From Aedes albopictus (taxonomy: Eukaryota > Arthropoda > Insecta > Diptera > Culicidae), in the NCBI RefSeq assembly GCF_035046485.1, contig NC_085138.1, positions 16,495,329 through 16,559,328 on the forward strand: 64,000 nt of DNA. Direction: 5' to 3'. Made by a program: the position numbers and the translations under genes. Within the stretch, counting starts at the first letter, position 1; each line of letters opens with the position of its first letter. This document shows, piece by piece, positions 43,461 to 53,200 of the stretch. The notes beneath the pieces were generated by a model. That model ran no database searches, had not been told where the DNA came from, and worked only from the letters and a program-made list of their open reading frames with translations.

Positions 43461-43515
43461 CTTGACACTGAAGAAGTCTGTAAGTCACAGACGAAATAGG
43501 CCTATCTGTCCGAAG
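43461..43515 (+). ncRNA. Candidate hammerhead ribozyme (Penelope type)
   Basis: Core CTGAAGA (43468-43474) fits CUGANGA. Stem II GTCTGT/ACAGAC (43476-43481, 43487-43492) closes on AAGTC. GAAA is at 43493-43496. Stem III ATAGG/CCTAT (43496-43500, 43501-43505) has essentially no loop, and the NUH cleavage triplet is ATC (43504-43506). Stem I pairs CTTGACA (43461-43467) with TGTC-AAG (43507-43515) with a 2-nt bulge. Very short stem III is known for Penelope-like hammerheads, which may act as dimers. One extra A (43475) between core and stem II departs from the consensus, so activity is uncertain. Confidence 0.6.
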
Positions 43516-43662
43516 ATAAGCACAGTAGTAGAATTAAAAGGAATTTGCTCGTCCTTTCTAGTTTTTCTTTAAAAGAGTTATTCATTTTTTATTTTCTTTT
43601 GCAAAAGTAAAGTATTAATGAAGTGTTTTGAAATTAAACTAGAGTCTGAAGTCAACTGTATT

Positions 43663-44400
43663 GTTTTAAAATATGAACGTTTGCCCTTCCGAGAAATGTG
43701 TTTGCCGTTGCGGCGGTTATCGTAGGCAGGCATCGTCTATAATAAATCCGAAGCTTTCCGACCCGAATCATGCACCAGCAATCTCCCAAGCAAACAATCC
43801 AAACGACGACGACGACGACGCCCACGAAAGGTGTAAAAGTTCCCAAACACCATTTTTCCCTCGGCCATAATCCGGAGTATATGGCTGCGAGTCACCAGCC
43901 AGACGGTTCAAATTCACTCGAACAATTTATCCTGCCATGAAAAGCACCGCAAACGACGACGACGCCGAGGACGAACGCTTTTGGGACACGCACCCACGTC
44001 TAATAGCGTCTTGTTTGTTCTGTCGCACCTTGCATCCGACTTGCGCACCGAGCTGCTCTACAATTACCCACCTTATGAGCCATCTCCGCTTCTTAATGAG
44101 CAATTCCCACGTCACCAAACAACCTCCTTGCCTCCATGTGAGCTGGATTCAGTTTACCATCACAACCGCAGCATAAGGTGCGATATTTCACGCAAGACGG
44201 CCACCAGAGGGGAAGTCTTCTCGACGGAGCTCGATTTTCGAAACATTCCAACGTCATCAACGGCTCGTGCGTTTGTTCGACGGCCTTTTGCATTAATTTT
44301 GTGAACGGTCCGGAGAGCCGTTGCAACATGATACAACAACAGTTTGATGGTTGTTTTGGTTAAACTGACACAGAATTATTTGTCTTATAGTCTTTCTATG
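43663..44400. other. No gene recognised
   Basis: A GACGAC run at 43804-43820 and several overlapping short frames (43673-44304). Moderately GC-rich with CpG. No gene called. Confidence 0.35.
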
Positions 44401-44574
44401 TTCTATCTTCTATCTTCTATCTTCTATCTTCTATCTTCTATCTTCTATCTTCTATCTTCTATCTTCTATCTTCTATCTTCTATCTTCTATCTTCTATCTT
44501 CTATCTTCTATCTTCTATCTTCTATCTTCTATCTTCTATCTTCTATCTTCTATCTTCTATCTTCTATCTTCTAT
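44401..44574. repeat. Heptamer tandem repeat (TTCTATC)n, about 25 copies
   Basis: Near-perfect 7-bp repeat. It gives the low-complexity frame 44344-44634 (repeated YLLSSIF), which is not a gene. Confidence 0.95.
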
Positions 44575-44648
44575 GTTTTATCTCCTTTATCCTCAGTAGG
44601 ATCAGTCTTTTGTATATCAGTAATCATTATCTAAGCACAGCACTCTAA

Positions 44649-44810
44649 GGGGCTGTCCATAAACCACATGGTCATTTTTTTGGGACTTTACAAACCCCCC
44701 CTCGCGTGGTCATTAGTCCATACAACATTTTTTATTTGTCCATACAAAATGGTCATTGGCCGAACCACCCCCCCCCTCCCCCCATTGACTACGTGGTTTA
44801 TGGACAGCCC
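44649..44810. mobile_element. PIF/Harbinger-like MITE
   Basis: Ends GGGGCTGTCCATAAACCAC and GTGGTTTATGGACAGCCCC with TAA on each side (44646-44648 and 44811-44813), a 3-bp TSD as made by PIF/Harbinger. Contains C-runs. Non-coding. Confidence 0.8.
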
Positions 44811-45097
44811 CTAAGGTCTTGCCACAAAAAAAATGTGTTCACATGTTTTGAATGACTCGTATAAAATTTAATATGAACAATTTCCTTCCAAGCAAGGTTG
44901 AGGCACCTAGTTGTGCTTGTTTGCAAGCAAGGTTGAGGCACGGAAGGTGCTTGTTTGTTCAGACATTTCCTCATCTAATCGTCCTCATTTGATGGTTGGA
45001 CAGATTCGTGACGCAGGAGAAACAGAAATGCAAAGCGGTGCAGTGGTGGCGAGGTAGTTGCTTTATGATAATGTCACTTTGATGATATGTGTAGGTG
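44811..45097. other. Unassigned, short local duplication
   Basis: GCAAGGTTGAGGCAC occurs twice (about 44891 and 44927), each followed by GTGCTTGTTTG. Otherwise nothing. Confidence 0.5.
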
Positions 45098-45264
45098 CCC
45101 AAGCAACACACATGTTATAATAGAGTTACGACAGCGCAAGTTTTGGTTGTATAGAAGTTTATTTTACGTAATTTTAACACTGTGTTGAAATAACGTAAAA
45201 TAAACTTCTATACAACCAAAACTTGCGCTGTGGTAACTTTTATATGACATGTGTGTTGCTTGGG
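45098..45264. mobile_element. MITE, CCCAAGCAACACAC family, copy 4
   Basis: Ends CCCAAGCAACACACATGT and ACATGTGTGTTGCTTGGG. Arms include GCGCAAGTTTTGGTTGTATA and are almost perfectly paired for about 70 bp. Flanked by TG. Confidence 0.85.
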
Positions 45265-46115
45265 TGGGAGTGAATGGCACCATTTGAACTGTTGGCGGAA
45301 ATTTCCCATGCAGTACAGTTTTACGATTCGGTATATAAACTATACATTGTAAAGTTTACCAATGGTGCACATTCTGAAGGTTTCAAACAGTTGAAACCAT
45401 AAGCAACGGAAGAGCTGACAAAATTCAATGCTACAGTGATCTTTGATTATTTCATTCGCAAAATCATGAAACATTTCAAATAAGCAGAAAATCATGGCTT
45501 ACGCAGCAATTTAATCTGTTTAGTGAATACCCCTAATATTTTTTTTTAATCATGAATTTTGAAAGGGCCATTTCCCTATTTTATTTTTCTTATGGACGGT
45601 TCTCGAATGCTCAAAAGAATGCATTATGCAGCGTTAAGTGAAAAAAATGGAAGATATTTAGAAAAAAAACATAAAAAATACATGCTTTTCATTTTTTTTT
45701 GTTTTACCTAAGGTTTTGCCATTTTTTACAAGAATTTCATCATCTAAATAGAGGTAATTTAAAGTATAATTCAGCGGTAGATTACTTAACGCTTCCATTT
45801 TTATTGACTTTCGTGCTAATTTCATCTTAGGCTGGACAAGGTGAGATGAACCCATAAAATTGTGTTTGTTTATTCTCATAGGTCCCACTTGCCCCACACA
45901 CTTCAAAAAAATCTTGTAATTTTGTGTCACATAAGTCCGACATATAAAAGCAACACATTTGACACAAAATTGTGTGCGATCTTATTTTTACAGGAAACGG
46001 AAAATGTTTGACTCATGTAATTTTACCGCAACAGCTCAGCGCGTCGGCTGCTTGTATACATGATTGAGAACTGTGCTATTTATAGCACCCAATATTGAAA
46101 CAAAAAAATACAAAA
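45265..46115. other. No gene recognised
   Basis: AT-rich. The 90-aa minus frame 45658-45930 is unrecognised. Confidence 0.35.
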
Positions 46116-46200
46116 AGTTCCATTCGGGAATCGAACTTCGATCCTCAGAGTGTCAGTTTTCGATCTTGCTCTCTTGGCTAACTCACCACGTTGAAGAGAT
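46116..46200 (-). mobile_element. tRNA-like sequence, possible SINE head, minus
   Basis: Minus strand: ACGTGGTGAGTTAGCCAAGA (A-box region) and AAGTTCGATTCCCG (B box), followed by T-runs that could stop Pol III. The cloverleaf is imperfect. Probably a SINE head or tRNA pseudogene. Confidence 0.45.
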
Positions 46201-47058
46201 GGCACTCGAAGATGAACAACTTCTACCATAAACGAACTTGCCAGTTCGGCTGTCGCGTCGTTACTGCTGGCGTGTATGTATGTACATATGTACTGAGACA
46301 GCCGTCATCGCAGCCAAGCAGACAAAGCCGCCTTCTGATTGACTGAGCATGGCTGTTTTCGTTTACCACTGCATCGGCTGATGGCACCGGATTGTCATTT
46401 CCAAGTTTGTGGCTCAACTCGGTGTTAAATTTATGAGCGGTTTTCATGCTGTTTCGCCTTCGTAATAAACAAATTTCCAATCGACTGCAGTCTTCATCAG
46501 ATTTTGTAAGGTGCTGTTTGACAGTTCAACATCAGTAATCATTATGTTTCTGTAACATATCGCGTAAATTTACAGCATAGAGAACTAAATGATCAGTTCT
46601 GTGATTTAAAATTATGACTGGAAGAACTCAAACAATATAAACTTAATACGTATGTCACAAAAAGTGTAAAAATGTGGCACATTTGTGTTTATGTCAAAGC
46701 TTTTTCAGGCAGTTCGATCAATTGTGTCACTATTAAAATTGAGATTTTATTGGTGTGTATGGTTGGTGATATGATTTGACAATGGATCAATATACACAAA
46801 CCGCCGTTAACAACCGACCACTTTTCGACGCAAAAACTAGCCAAAAAGAAAATTCTATCGCGCGTCTCCACTCCACTAGGGAGCAGAAACCTTTAGTCTA
46901 TTCCACACAGAAATACACTGAACGCGACACACTTGTCGGCGCCCGGATTTTTTCTCGACCGGCGAGCCCGAACTAACACTTTTCACTCTTTTGTGTGAAT
47001 GCAAAAAATAAAAGAAAATATTTATTATCAACTTAAAGTGTATTGGGAACTAGCGCCG
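46201..47058. other. No gene recognised
   Basis: Small frames at 46223-46976 are unrecognised. Confidence 0.35.
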
Positions 47059-47213
47059 ACGGAAAGCGAAAAATCGCAACCGACTCAACCCGCGACGCAT
47101 CCATCGCACACTTAATTCGACCGCATCGATTTTATTCTTTCTCGTTCACACTGCAGCACGATGGGAAGCGAAAAATCGGAACCGACTCAACCCGCGACGC
47201 ATGCACCGCACAC
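47059..47213. repeat. Local duplication, period 101 bp
   Basis: GGAAGCGAAAAATCG/GAAAGCGAAAAATCG plus CCGACTCAACCCGCGACGCA occur at about 47060-47112 and 47162-47213. Confidence 0.8.
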
Positions 47214-47270
47214 TCTGAATCGTGATCAAAAAAAATCAGAAGAAAAATGCCAAATGACCCGGAACCTTCG

Positions 47271-47408
47271 ATATAATAGAATTAGAATTGAGAATACATT
47301 AAGGCGCTGTACAAAGTGTAAGTGCAGTCGCCAATTGGAATCGCTCACGCAGTGCCCTAGTGGACAAAAAGTGCTGTAAATTAGGTTAAGTGATTGAAGA
47401 ATAAAAAA
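47271..47408 (+). mobile_element. SINE 3' fragment (family of 25306-25716)
   Basis: AATAGAATTAGAATTG, CAATTGGAATCGCTCACGCA and GCCCTAGTGGACAAAAAG match the 3' part of the SINE at 25306-25716 (there on the minus strand). It ends in GAATAAAAAAA. The tRNA head is missing. Confidence 0.75.
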
Positions 47409-48097
47409 AGTTCAGCTTATTGGATGCAGTGGCTTAATTTCCCCAACAGGGGAAGAAAAAAAGGAATGTGTGAAGAAGCCCATGAAAGATATTCCTAAAA
47501 CACTTTAACAAAGAAACCATGGAAGAATTATGAATAGTATTTGTAGAGGATTTTCTGGAATCCTCAGAGTATTTTCGGAAGAAATCCCGGAACGGTTTTA
47601 CAAAGCAGTTCCAAAAGTGACTGACAGGGTAATCTCCTAATGATATCTCAGGAAGAATTACCAGAGAAATCTCTCCGAAGAAAATGTTTAAAATTTCCCT
47701 GTTAAACTTTCTGAAGGAAAATTTGGGGAATTTTCTGTAGACACACTTCGATGATTTTCAAAAGAATGCATGAGGAAAATTCTGAAAATAACCATTCTTA
47801 ATGAACCATTCAATAAATCTCAAGAGCAATCTCTTAAAGAATTTCTTTATCCAAAGGATTTCTAAAGAAATTTATGCAAGTTTTTTTCTAAAATAATCTA
47901 TTGTTAAATTTCGGGACAATAGCTTATGAAACATCTGAATCAATTCCCGTTTGAAACAGAAAAAATCCCTAGAGAAAATTTCCGAATAATTATTCATACA
48001 GATATATTTTTAAAATTGTATGTAGAGGAATTTCTTGGTGAGCTTGTGGGGTAATCTTTAAATGAATTTCTGAAGAAATCTGGAATTTGTGGTTCCA
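47409..48097. repeat. Degenerate periodic array, orientation B
   Basis: GGAAGAAATCCCGG/GAATTTCTGAAGAAATC-like words from about 47470 to 48085. Confidence 0.6.
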
Positions 48098-48488
48098 GCC
48101 TCTAACCTCTAAGAGATTGAAGAGGAGGTTAGCCGGTTGAAAAACAACAAAACCGCTGGAGCGGATCAACTACCAAGCAAGTTACTAAAGCATGGCGAAG
48201 AAGCACTGGTGAGAGCACTACACTGGGTCATTACCAATATTTGGGAGGAGGAACTATTGCCGGAGGAGTGGATGGAAGGTATCGTGTGTCCCATCTACAA
48301 AAATGGCGACAAGTTGGAGACACTTCTGAGCGCTGTCTACAAGATACTCTCTCAAATTTTATGCCGCCGTCCATCACTGATTGCAAGAGAGTTCGTGAGG
48401 CAATATAGGTGGATTCATGGGTGAACGCGCTACAACGGACCAGATGTTCGCCATCCGCCAGGTGTTGCAGAAATGCCGCGAATACAAC
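48098..48488 (+). pseudogene. LINE RT remnant, part 1
   Basis: Reads EEVSRLKNNKTAGADQLPSK, LLKHGEEALVRALHWVITNI and IVCPIYKNGDK, the finger part of a non-LTR reverse transcriptase. After a deletion that removes the usual GYRGIS and GFR blocks, it continues ATTDQMFAIRQVLQKCREYN in another frame. It is cut by the LTR element at 48494 and resumes at 51287. The clade was not fixed; it differs from R1. Confidence 0.8.
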
Positions 48489-48493
48489 GTGCC

Positions 48494-48729
48494 TGTAGGG
48501 TCCACTTCCGGAAGCAACTCTCGCAACGGCAAACTCCAGCTCTCCAGTTCAGAAGCTTTCTCCGGTCGTCCGGATTCACCAGACTTCGCACAGGTTCGCT
48601 GTCCGTCGTCCGCCGACGCTCCACTTTTCTCGCCACTGTCACTCTACACGCTCATTCGTAAATGCTCAATTCGCACCATCTACACACTCAATGTAAACAT
48701 AGAGAGTGCATGCCAGTACAAACCCTACA
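48494..48729. repeat. Left LTR
   Basis: 236 bp, TGTAGGG...CCCTACA, equal to 51046-51281 by eye. Confidence 0.95.
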
Positions 48730-49054
48730 ACCCCATCTTTCTTTAAAAAAATGTTATGAACCTGACATCTAAACAATCTCTCTTTATGTAACACTAAAAC
48801 TACAGACTCCCTTGAATTCAGCAAATTTAACCCATACTCTGAAATGCAATACCAGCCTTATTATCACTCAGCACCCATCATTTACGCTATGCAACTCAAT
48901 ACTTGAAAACAACAATCCACAATGCCTCCGCTGGACTTTGGCCTGCCCAGTCGCAACATTCCATTCTAGCAATCTAACATCAAGGACCTTCCCCACCTGC
49001 TATTGGACGAACTTGCTCATTGTGGAAAGCTCATTTATATATCACATCCAGGAA

Positions 49055-49142
49055 GTCTTGAATACCTTACGATCGAGACGGGAATCCAACTCAGCCTCTC
49101 TGGGTTAGAAATTGCAAGCCCTATCCATTAGACTACACACGC
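49055..49142 (-). mobile_element. tRNA-Arg-like sequence inside the LTR element, minus
   Basis: Minus strand: GTGTAGTCTAATGGATAGGG (A box), GCAATTTCTAACCC (loop with TCT in the anticodon position) and GAGTTGGATTCCCG (B box). A cloverleaf is only partly possible. Likely a captured SINE head or tRNA relic. Confidence 0.45.
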
Positions 49143-49203
49143 TCAGAAAACCGTTCTGATAAACGTGAACAAACAATCGCAAATATGAGAACAAGCAAAT
49201 ATA

Positions 49204-49275
49204 CACCGTGAACTGGAACTAGTTCCAGCTGTCAATATGGGCGTTCTCGAAAACGTGAAATCTAGTTCACGGTGT
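49204..49275. repeat. Short inverted repeat CACCGTGAACT...AGTTCACGGTG
   Basis: Inverted ends about 50 bp apart, with a second palindrome (CTGGAACTAGTTCCAG) inside. Non-coding; may be a tiny MITE within the LTR element. Confidence 0.55.
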
Positions 49276-49991
49276 GCATTTCTTATTGTTGTTATCGTTG
49301 CTATGCATAGTTCACGTTTGTTCCCGTTGCCGTGACCGGGAGTGCACGTATATCGGAACGGATTTTTTTGCGTGCATAGTCTTGCTCAAACTGCGGCCCG
49401 CGGCTTAGACGCTAAATCTCAATTTAGCCCGAGGTATGCTTCAGCCCAAGCACCACTGCAATGGACTAACTGGAGATCCAACATCTGTCAAACACGAAAA
49501 CACATTCGCGAAACCAGAAACAATTATCCATAACCTTCTCCTCCTTAATTATCAAACCCCGGCACACAAATTATCAGAACAATCCACAAAACAAGGCTCT
49601 GTGTTCAGCAGCTACCATCAAACATCACACGTTCGCTTGGTGTAATTGTGACAACTGTTGCATCAAATCCATCGAACTACGAAAACCCTATTCTCCTCTT
49701 CCAAGCCAGAATCAATGGATCAATAAAGCAAACTTTTCTAGTGTTCATCGCATGTAAACAAAGGCGCCAGCGTATATGGGCATTAACATTGTGACAGCAG
49801 TGGAGTTACGTCAAACACACAAGGCTACAGTGGCACTTTCTGTTCGCTTCATAGCGGTCGTTTTAGTTATTTTAGTGATCCATTATATTCATGTATTATC
49901 CATTACAAGTACTTTCAAATCATGGAATATAATGATTCACGCCCGCACGTCTCTCGCAAGAACTATCAGGCGATAATACGATTTACTTCTA

Positions 49992-50630
49992 GTGCTCTCA
50001 AAGTCTCTGGAATCTCTAAGTCAGACCAATCTTCCTAGAGGCATTCTCAAACCATGGAAACACTACACTGCCTTCAAACACAACATGCAAGGCATCGCCT
50101 CTCCATCATCCAGCCAACCACCACACTGTTCCCAGTCAATGGAGCCACTAATATACCCTGAATTTCTTCAAGATGTAATGGAAGCACTTCCCAATTTCCA
50201 AGCACCCTACCTGAAGAAAGGAGCTTCTAATGCAAATTATTTGATTTCCATGCGCCCCCAGCCATGGAAATGTCACCATGTTGTGGTTACAGGAACTGCC
50301 AAAAGCACTACCAACTACTATTGTGTATTCAACGCACCCTTAAGTCATGACAACACAACACCTCGATGTCACCTGATTGCAGGAATTTACGGATCCTTTT
50401 CCAGGCGCCCCAAGCCATGGAATCACTACCTTGCTCCCAAGCACCCTTTTAAGGGACTTTCAAGGTTAATCATTGTCTTTGATCGGCAACCCGCAACGAT
50501 CAAATGTTTCTTTCGACCGGCAACCCGCCACGGCCTTGATTATAACCGGCACCCGCAACGGTTGAATTTCCTTCGACCGGCACCCGCCACGGTCTTTTTG
50601 TCCTTTTTAACTGGCACCCGCAACAGTTAA
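49992..50630 (+). CDS. Unrecognised 212-aa frame in the LTR element
   Basis: Longest frame in the internal region. Local repeats of KPWKHY/QPWKCHH/KPWNHY occur at roughly 44-55-residue spacing and it is rich in Pro, His, Ser and Asn. No gag zinc knuckle or enzymatic motif is visible. The last 45 residues run through the hairpin array, which is arranged by DNA/RNA structure rather than codons. It could be a degenerate gag-like protein or chance. Low confidence as a gene. Confidence 0.25.
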   Translation: MLSKSLESLSQTNLPRGILKPWKHYTAFKHNMQGIASPSSSQPPHCSQSMEPLIYPEFLQDVMEALPNFQAPYLKKGASNANYLISMRPQPWKCHHVVVTGTAKSTTNYYCVFNAPLSHDNTTPRCHLIAGIYGSFSRRPKPWNHYLAPKHPFKGLSRLIIVFDRQPATIKCFFRPATRHGLDYNRHPQRLNFLRPAPATVFLSFLTGTRNS

Positions 50631-50729
50631 ATTTGCTTCGTCCGGCACCCGACACGGTCTCATGTGTTCTTTTAACCGGCACCCGCCACGGTTAAAATTT
50701 TCTTCAACCGGCAACCCGCCACGGTTGAA
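50478..50729. repeat. Array of eight short hairpins with near-constant loop
   Basis: Eight units at 29-34 bp spacing. Loops GGCA(A)CCCG(C/A)(A/C)AC begin at 50485, 50519, 50548, 50579, 50613, 50644, 50678 and 50710. Stems: TTTGATC/GATCAAA, GACC/GGCC, AACC/GGTT, GACC/GGTC, TTTAACT/AGTTAAA, GTCC/GGTC, TTTAACC/GGTTAAA, TTCAACC/GGTTGAA. Six stems pair fully although the bases differ. Located just inside the right LTR. Confidence 0.85.
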
Positions 50730-51045
50730 AAAAAAATGTTCGGAAAATACCGATTGTATCACGCGCATTCACACTTCTCCACTGAAACATCTTACAAGCA
50801 CGCTCTCTCAATGAGCTGTCAAAAAATTACCCATCAGCACCTGCATTCACAAAACACTGCGTCATCAATTCCGTGCAAATAATTACGCTTCCTCTTTTAA
50901 TTTCACCTGCCGAATGGTTGCACCGTTTCTCCCATCATCACAACACCAACCAACCTACTAGCAATCCATCTGAAAACAAACACGTTCAAGGGGCCAAAAA
51001 ACATTCACCGTATACGAGGCCTTCCATCCCATCCTCGTCGCCAAT

Positions 51046-51281
51046 TGTAGGGTCCACTTCCGGAAGCAACTCTCGCAACGGCAAACTCCAGCTCTCCAGT
51101 TCAGAAGCTTTCTCCGGTCGTCCGGATTCACCAGACTTCGCACAGGTTCGCTGTCCGTCGTCCGCCGACGCTCCACTTTTCTCGCCACTGTCACTCTACA
51201 CGCTCATTCGTAAATGCTCAATTCGCACCATCTACACACTCAATGTAAACATAGAGAGTGCATGCCAGTACAAACCCTACA
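51046..51281. repeat. Right LTR
   Basis: 236 bp, followed by TSD GTGCC at 51282-51286. Confidence 0.95.
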
Positions 51282-51286
51282 GTGCC

Positions 51287-51357
51287 CACACATCACTTGT
51301 TCATCGATTTCAAATCGGCGTATGATACAATCGATCGAGAACAGCTATGGCAGATTA
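51287..51357 (+). pseudogene. LINE RT remnant, part 2
   Basis: Reads LFIDFKSAYDTIDREQLWQI, the RT block with the first catalytic aspartate (FIDFKSAYD). Cut by a MITE at 51358. Confidence 0.85.
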
Positions 51358-51953
51358 CAGGGTGCGGCAGGAAAAAATGCGAAAAGTTCAAGGCGCTATT
51401 ACACACTGAATATAGGATATATATGACTATTTTTTAATGACAGTGTATCAGCCAACGTATATATTCTAGCACTACAAAATAAAAATTAACATATTTGATT
51501 TTTAACATGTGATAATGTAAGCCTAAAAAGTTGGTATCAAAAAACTGCGCGCCCAATGGTCATCAGACAAAATGGCTATAATAGTAAAAAAATAGCTTCA
51601 ATTCGATGAAAAACCAAGCCATATTAGTCCAGAGCCATGTAGTTTCACATACCAGATGAAATAAATACATATATATGATAATAATGTAGAGATAATTAAA
51701 AGTTTTGTTTTATCAGGTATGAAATTTAGCGACCTGTGTGCTTTTCAGTGGTTTGAAAATTTTGATGGTCTTCAGCTTCCGGTGCCGTCTTGTAAAGATT
51801 TGTGCCCAAGAAGTGATTTTTTTAAATAACTTTTCAGAAAATTAGCCTGGTAGAGATCATGGAACGTTGAAACATAGATTAGTTAACGTCAAATGGAGGA
51901 AAATGAGGTTTGAAGTTGAAAAACACTTTCGCATTTTTTCCTGCCGCATACTG
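51358..51953. mobile_element. 596-bp TA-flanked MITE in the LINE
   Basis: Ends CAGGGTGCGGCAGGAAAAAA and, inverted, CAGTATGCGGCAGGAAAAAA; arms pair for about 27 bp. TA lies on both sides (51356-51357, 51954-51955). Removing it rejoins QLWQI with MHEYGCPDKL in the LINE. The interior is AT-rich and non-coding. Confidence 0.85.
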
Positions 51954-53021
51954 TATGCACGAATACGGATGCCCGGATAAACTGATACGATTGATCAAGG
52001 CGACGATGGATCGAGTGATGTGCGTAGTTCGAGTATCAGGGACACTCTCGAGTCCCTTCGAATCTCGCAGAGGGTTACGGCAAGGTGATGGTCTTTCGTG
52101 CTTGCTATTCAACATTGCTTTAGAGGGTGTAATTAGGAGAGCGGGGATAAACACGAGTGGGACGATTTTCACGAAGTCCGTTCAGCTGCTTGGTTTCGCT
52201 GATGATATTGATATTATTGCTCGTAAATTTGAGACGATGGCGGAAACGTACATCCGACTAAAGAGTGAAGCCAGGCGAATCGGATTAGTCATTAATGTGT
52301 CGAAGACAAAGTATATGATGGCAAAGGGCTCCAGGGAGGAATCACCGCGCCTGCCACCCCGAATTTATATCGACGGTGATGAAATCAAGACGGTTGAAGA
52401 ATTCGTGTACTTGGGCTCACTGGTGAACGACGACAACGACACCAGCAGAGAAATTCAGAGGCGCATTGTGGCAGGAAATCGTTATCACTTTGGACTCCGC
52501 AGAACTCTACGATCGAATAAAGTTCGCCGAAACGCGAAGTTAACCATCTACAAAACGCTGATAAGACCGGTCGTCCTCTATGGGCATGAAACATGGACCC
52601 TACGTGCAGAGGACCAGCGCGCCCTTGGAGTTTTCGAACGGAGGGTGTTGCGTACCATCTACGGCGGAGTGCAGATGGAAGACGGGACTTGGAGAAGGCG
52701 AATGAACCACGAGCTGCATCAGCTGCTGAGAGAACCAACCATCGTCCATACCGCGAAAATCGGGAGGCTACGGTGGGCGGGTCACGTCATCAGGATGTCG
52801 GATAGCAACCCGACTAAAATGGTTCTCGAGAGTCATCCGACCGGTACAAGAAGACGTGGAGCGCAGCGAGCTAGGTGGGTCGACCAAGTGAAGGACGATC
52901 TGCGGACCCTACGCAGAGTGCGGAACTGGAGAAAAACAGCCATGGACCGAGTTGAATGGAGACGGCTACTATGTACAGCAGAGGCCACCCCGGCCTTAGC
53001 CTGATCGGTAAGTAAGGTAAG
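51954..53021 (+). pseudogene. LINE RT remnant, part 3 (palm, thumb, C-terminal domain)
   Basis: Open without stops to 53004 (about 350 codons of LINE). Reads EYGCPDKLIRLIKATMDRV, then GLRQGDGLSCLLFNIAL, the catalytic GFADDIDIIA at about 52194-52223, INVSKTKYM, VEEFVYLGSLV, the C-terminal RLRWAGHVIRM and RRGAQRARWVDQVKDDL. The frame starts inside the MITE (51910), so the N-terminal 15 residues of that frame do not belong. It ends in TGA and a short GGTAAGTAAGGTAAGTA tail (53009-53025). As the N-terminal parts are lost or split, it is not functional. Confidence 0.85.
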
Positions 53022-53025
53022 TATC

Positions 53026-53200
53026 CCGTGTAGCTGCCGGCTTAGAATAGCACTACGGACCACCTGTTCCGGTGGTAAAAGTCCACCAAACAGGTAACCC
53101 CAATCCAAGGTGTCAGGCGACCCGTGCTGAGGGATGAATGGTTGAGGGGGTTTAAAATATGCTCGATCTTTAACGGAGCCCGTAGCGTGGGTAGATCGCC
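53026..53200 (+). pseudogene. R1-clade 5' UTR fragment
   Basis: About 120 bp (AAGGTGTCAGGCGACCCGTG, ATGCTCGATCTTTAACGGAG) repeats at 53715-53790 in the intact element with substitutions, and its first part is also found at 17690-17770. Confidence 0.75.

Larger units (their letters stand above)
42848..43662 (+). mobile_element. Penelope-like element insertion, 5'-truncated, with 13-bp TSD
   Basis: AGTCAACTGTATT occurs at 42848-42860 and 43650-43662, bounding a 789-bp insert. The first 55 bp include an inverted copy of the right end (ACTTCAGACTCTAGTTTAAT versus its complement near 43635-43650), a known Penelope habit. The insert holds the end of a GIY-YIG-type frame, then a direct duplication (CAATTGACTACCTACCAAAT at 43193 and 43241), a tandem GTACCTACA tract (43345-43406), a TATA box and a hammerhead-like motif. 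Confidence 0.75.
48494..51281. mobile_element. 2.8-kb non-autonomous LTR retrotransposon
   Basis: Two 236-bp LTRs, essentially identical, bound 2.3 kb of sequence. LTRs begin TGTAGGG and end CCCTACA. A 5-bp TSD GTGCC is at 48489-48493 and 51282-51286, and removing the element plus one TSD rejoins the LINE codons. No RT, protease or integrase frame is visible; the longest frame, 49992-50630 (212 aa), is unrecognised. Near-identical LTRs suggest a recent insertion, so a trans-acting partner is needed. LTR orientation is not proved. Confidence 0.9.

Noticed and set aside
44344..44634. 96-aa frame with repeated YLLSSIF
   Set aside because: It is the heptamer repeat read through; 7-bp units give a 21-bp, seven-codon period automatically.
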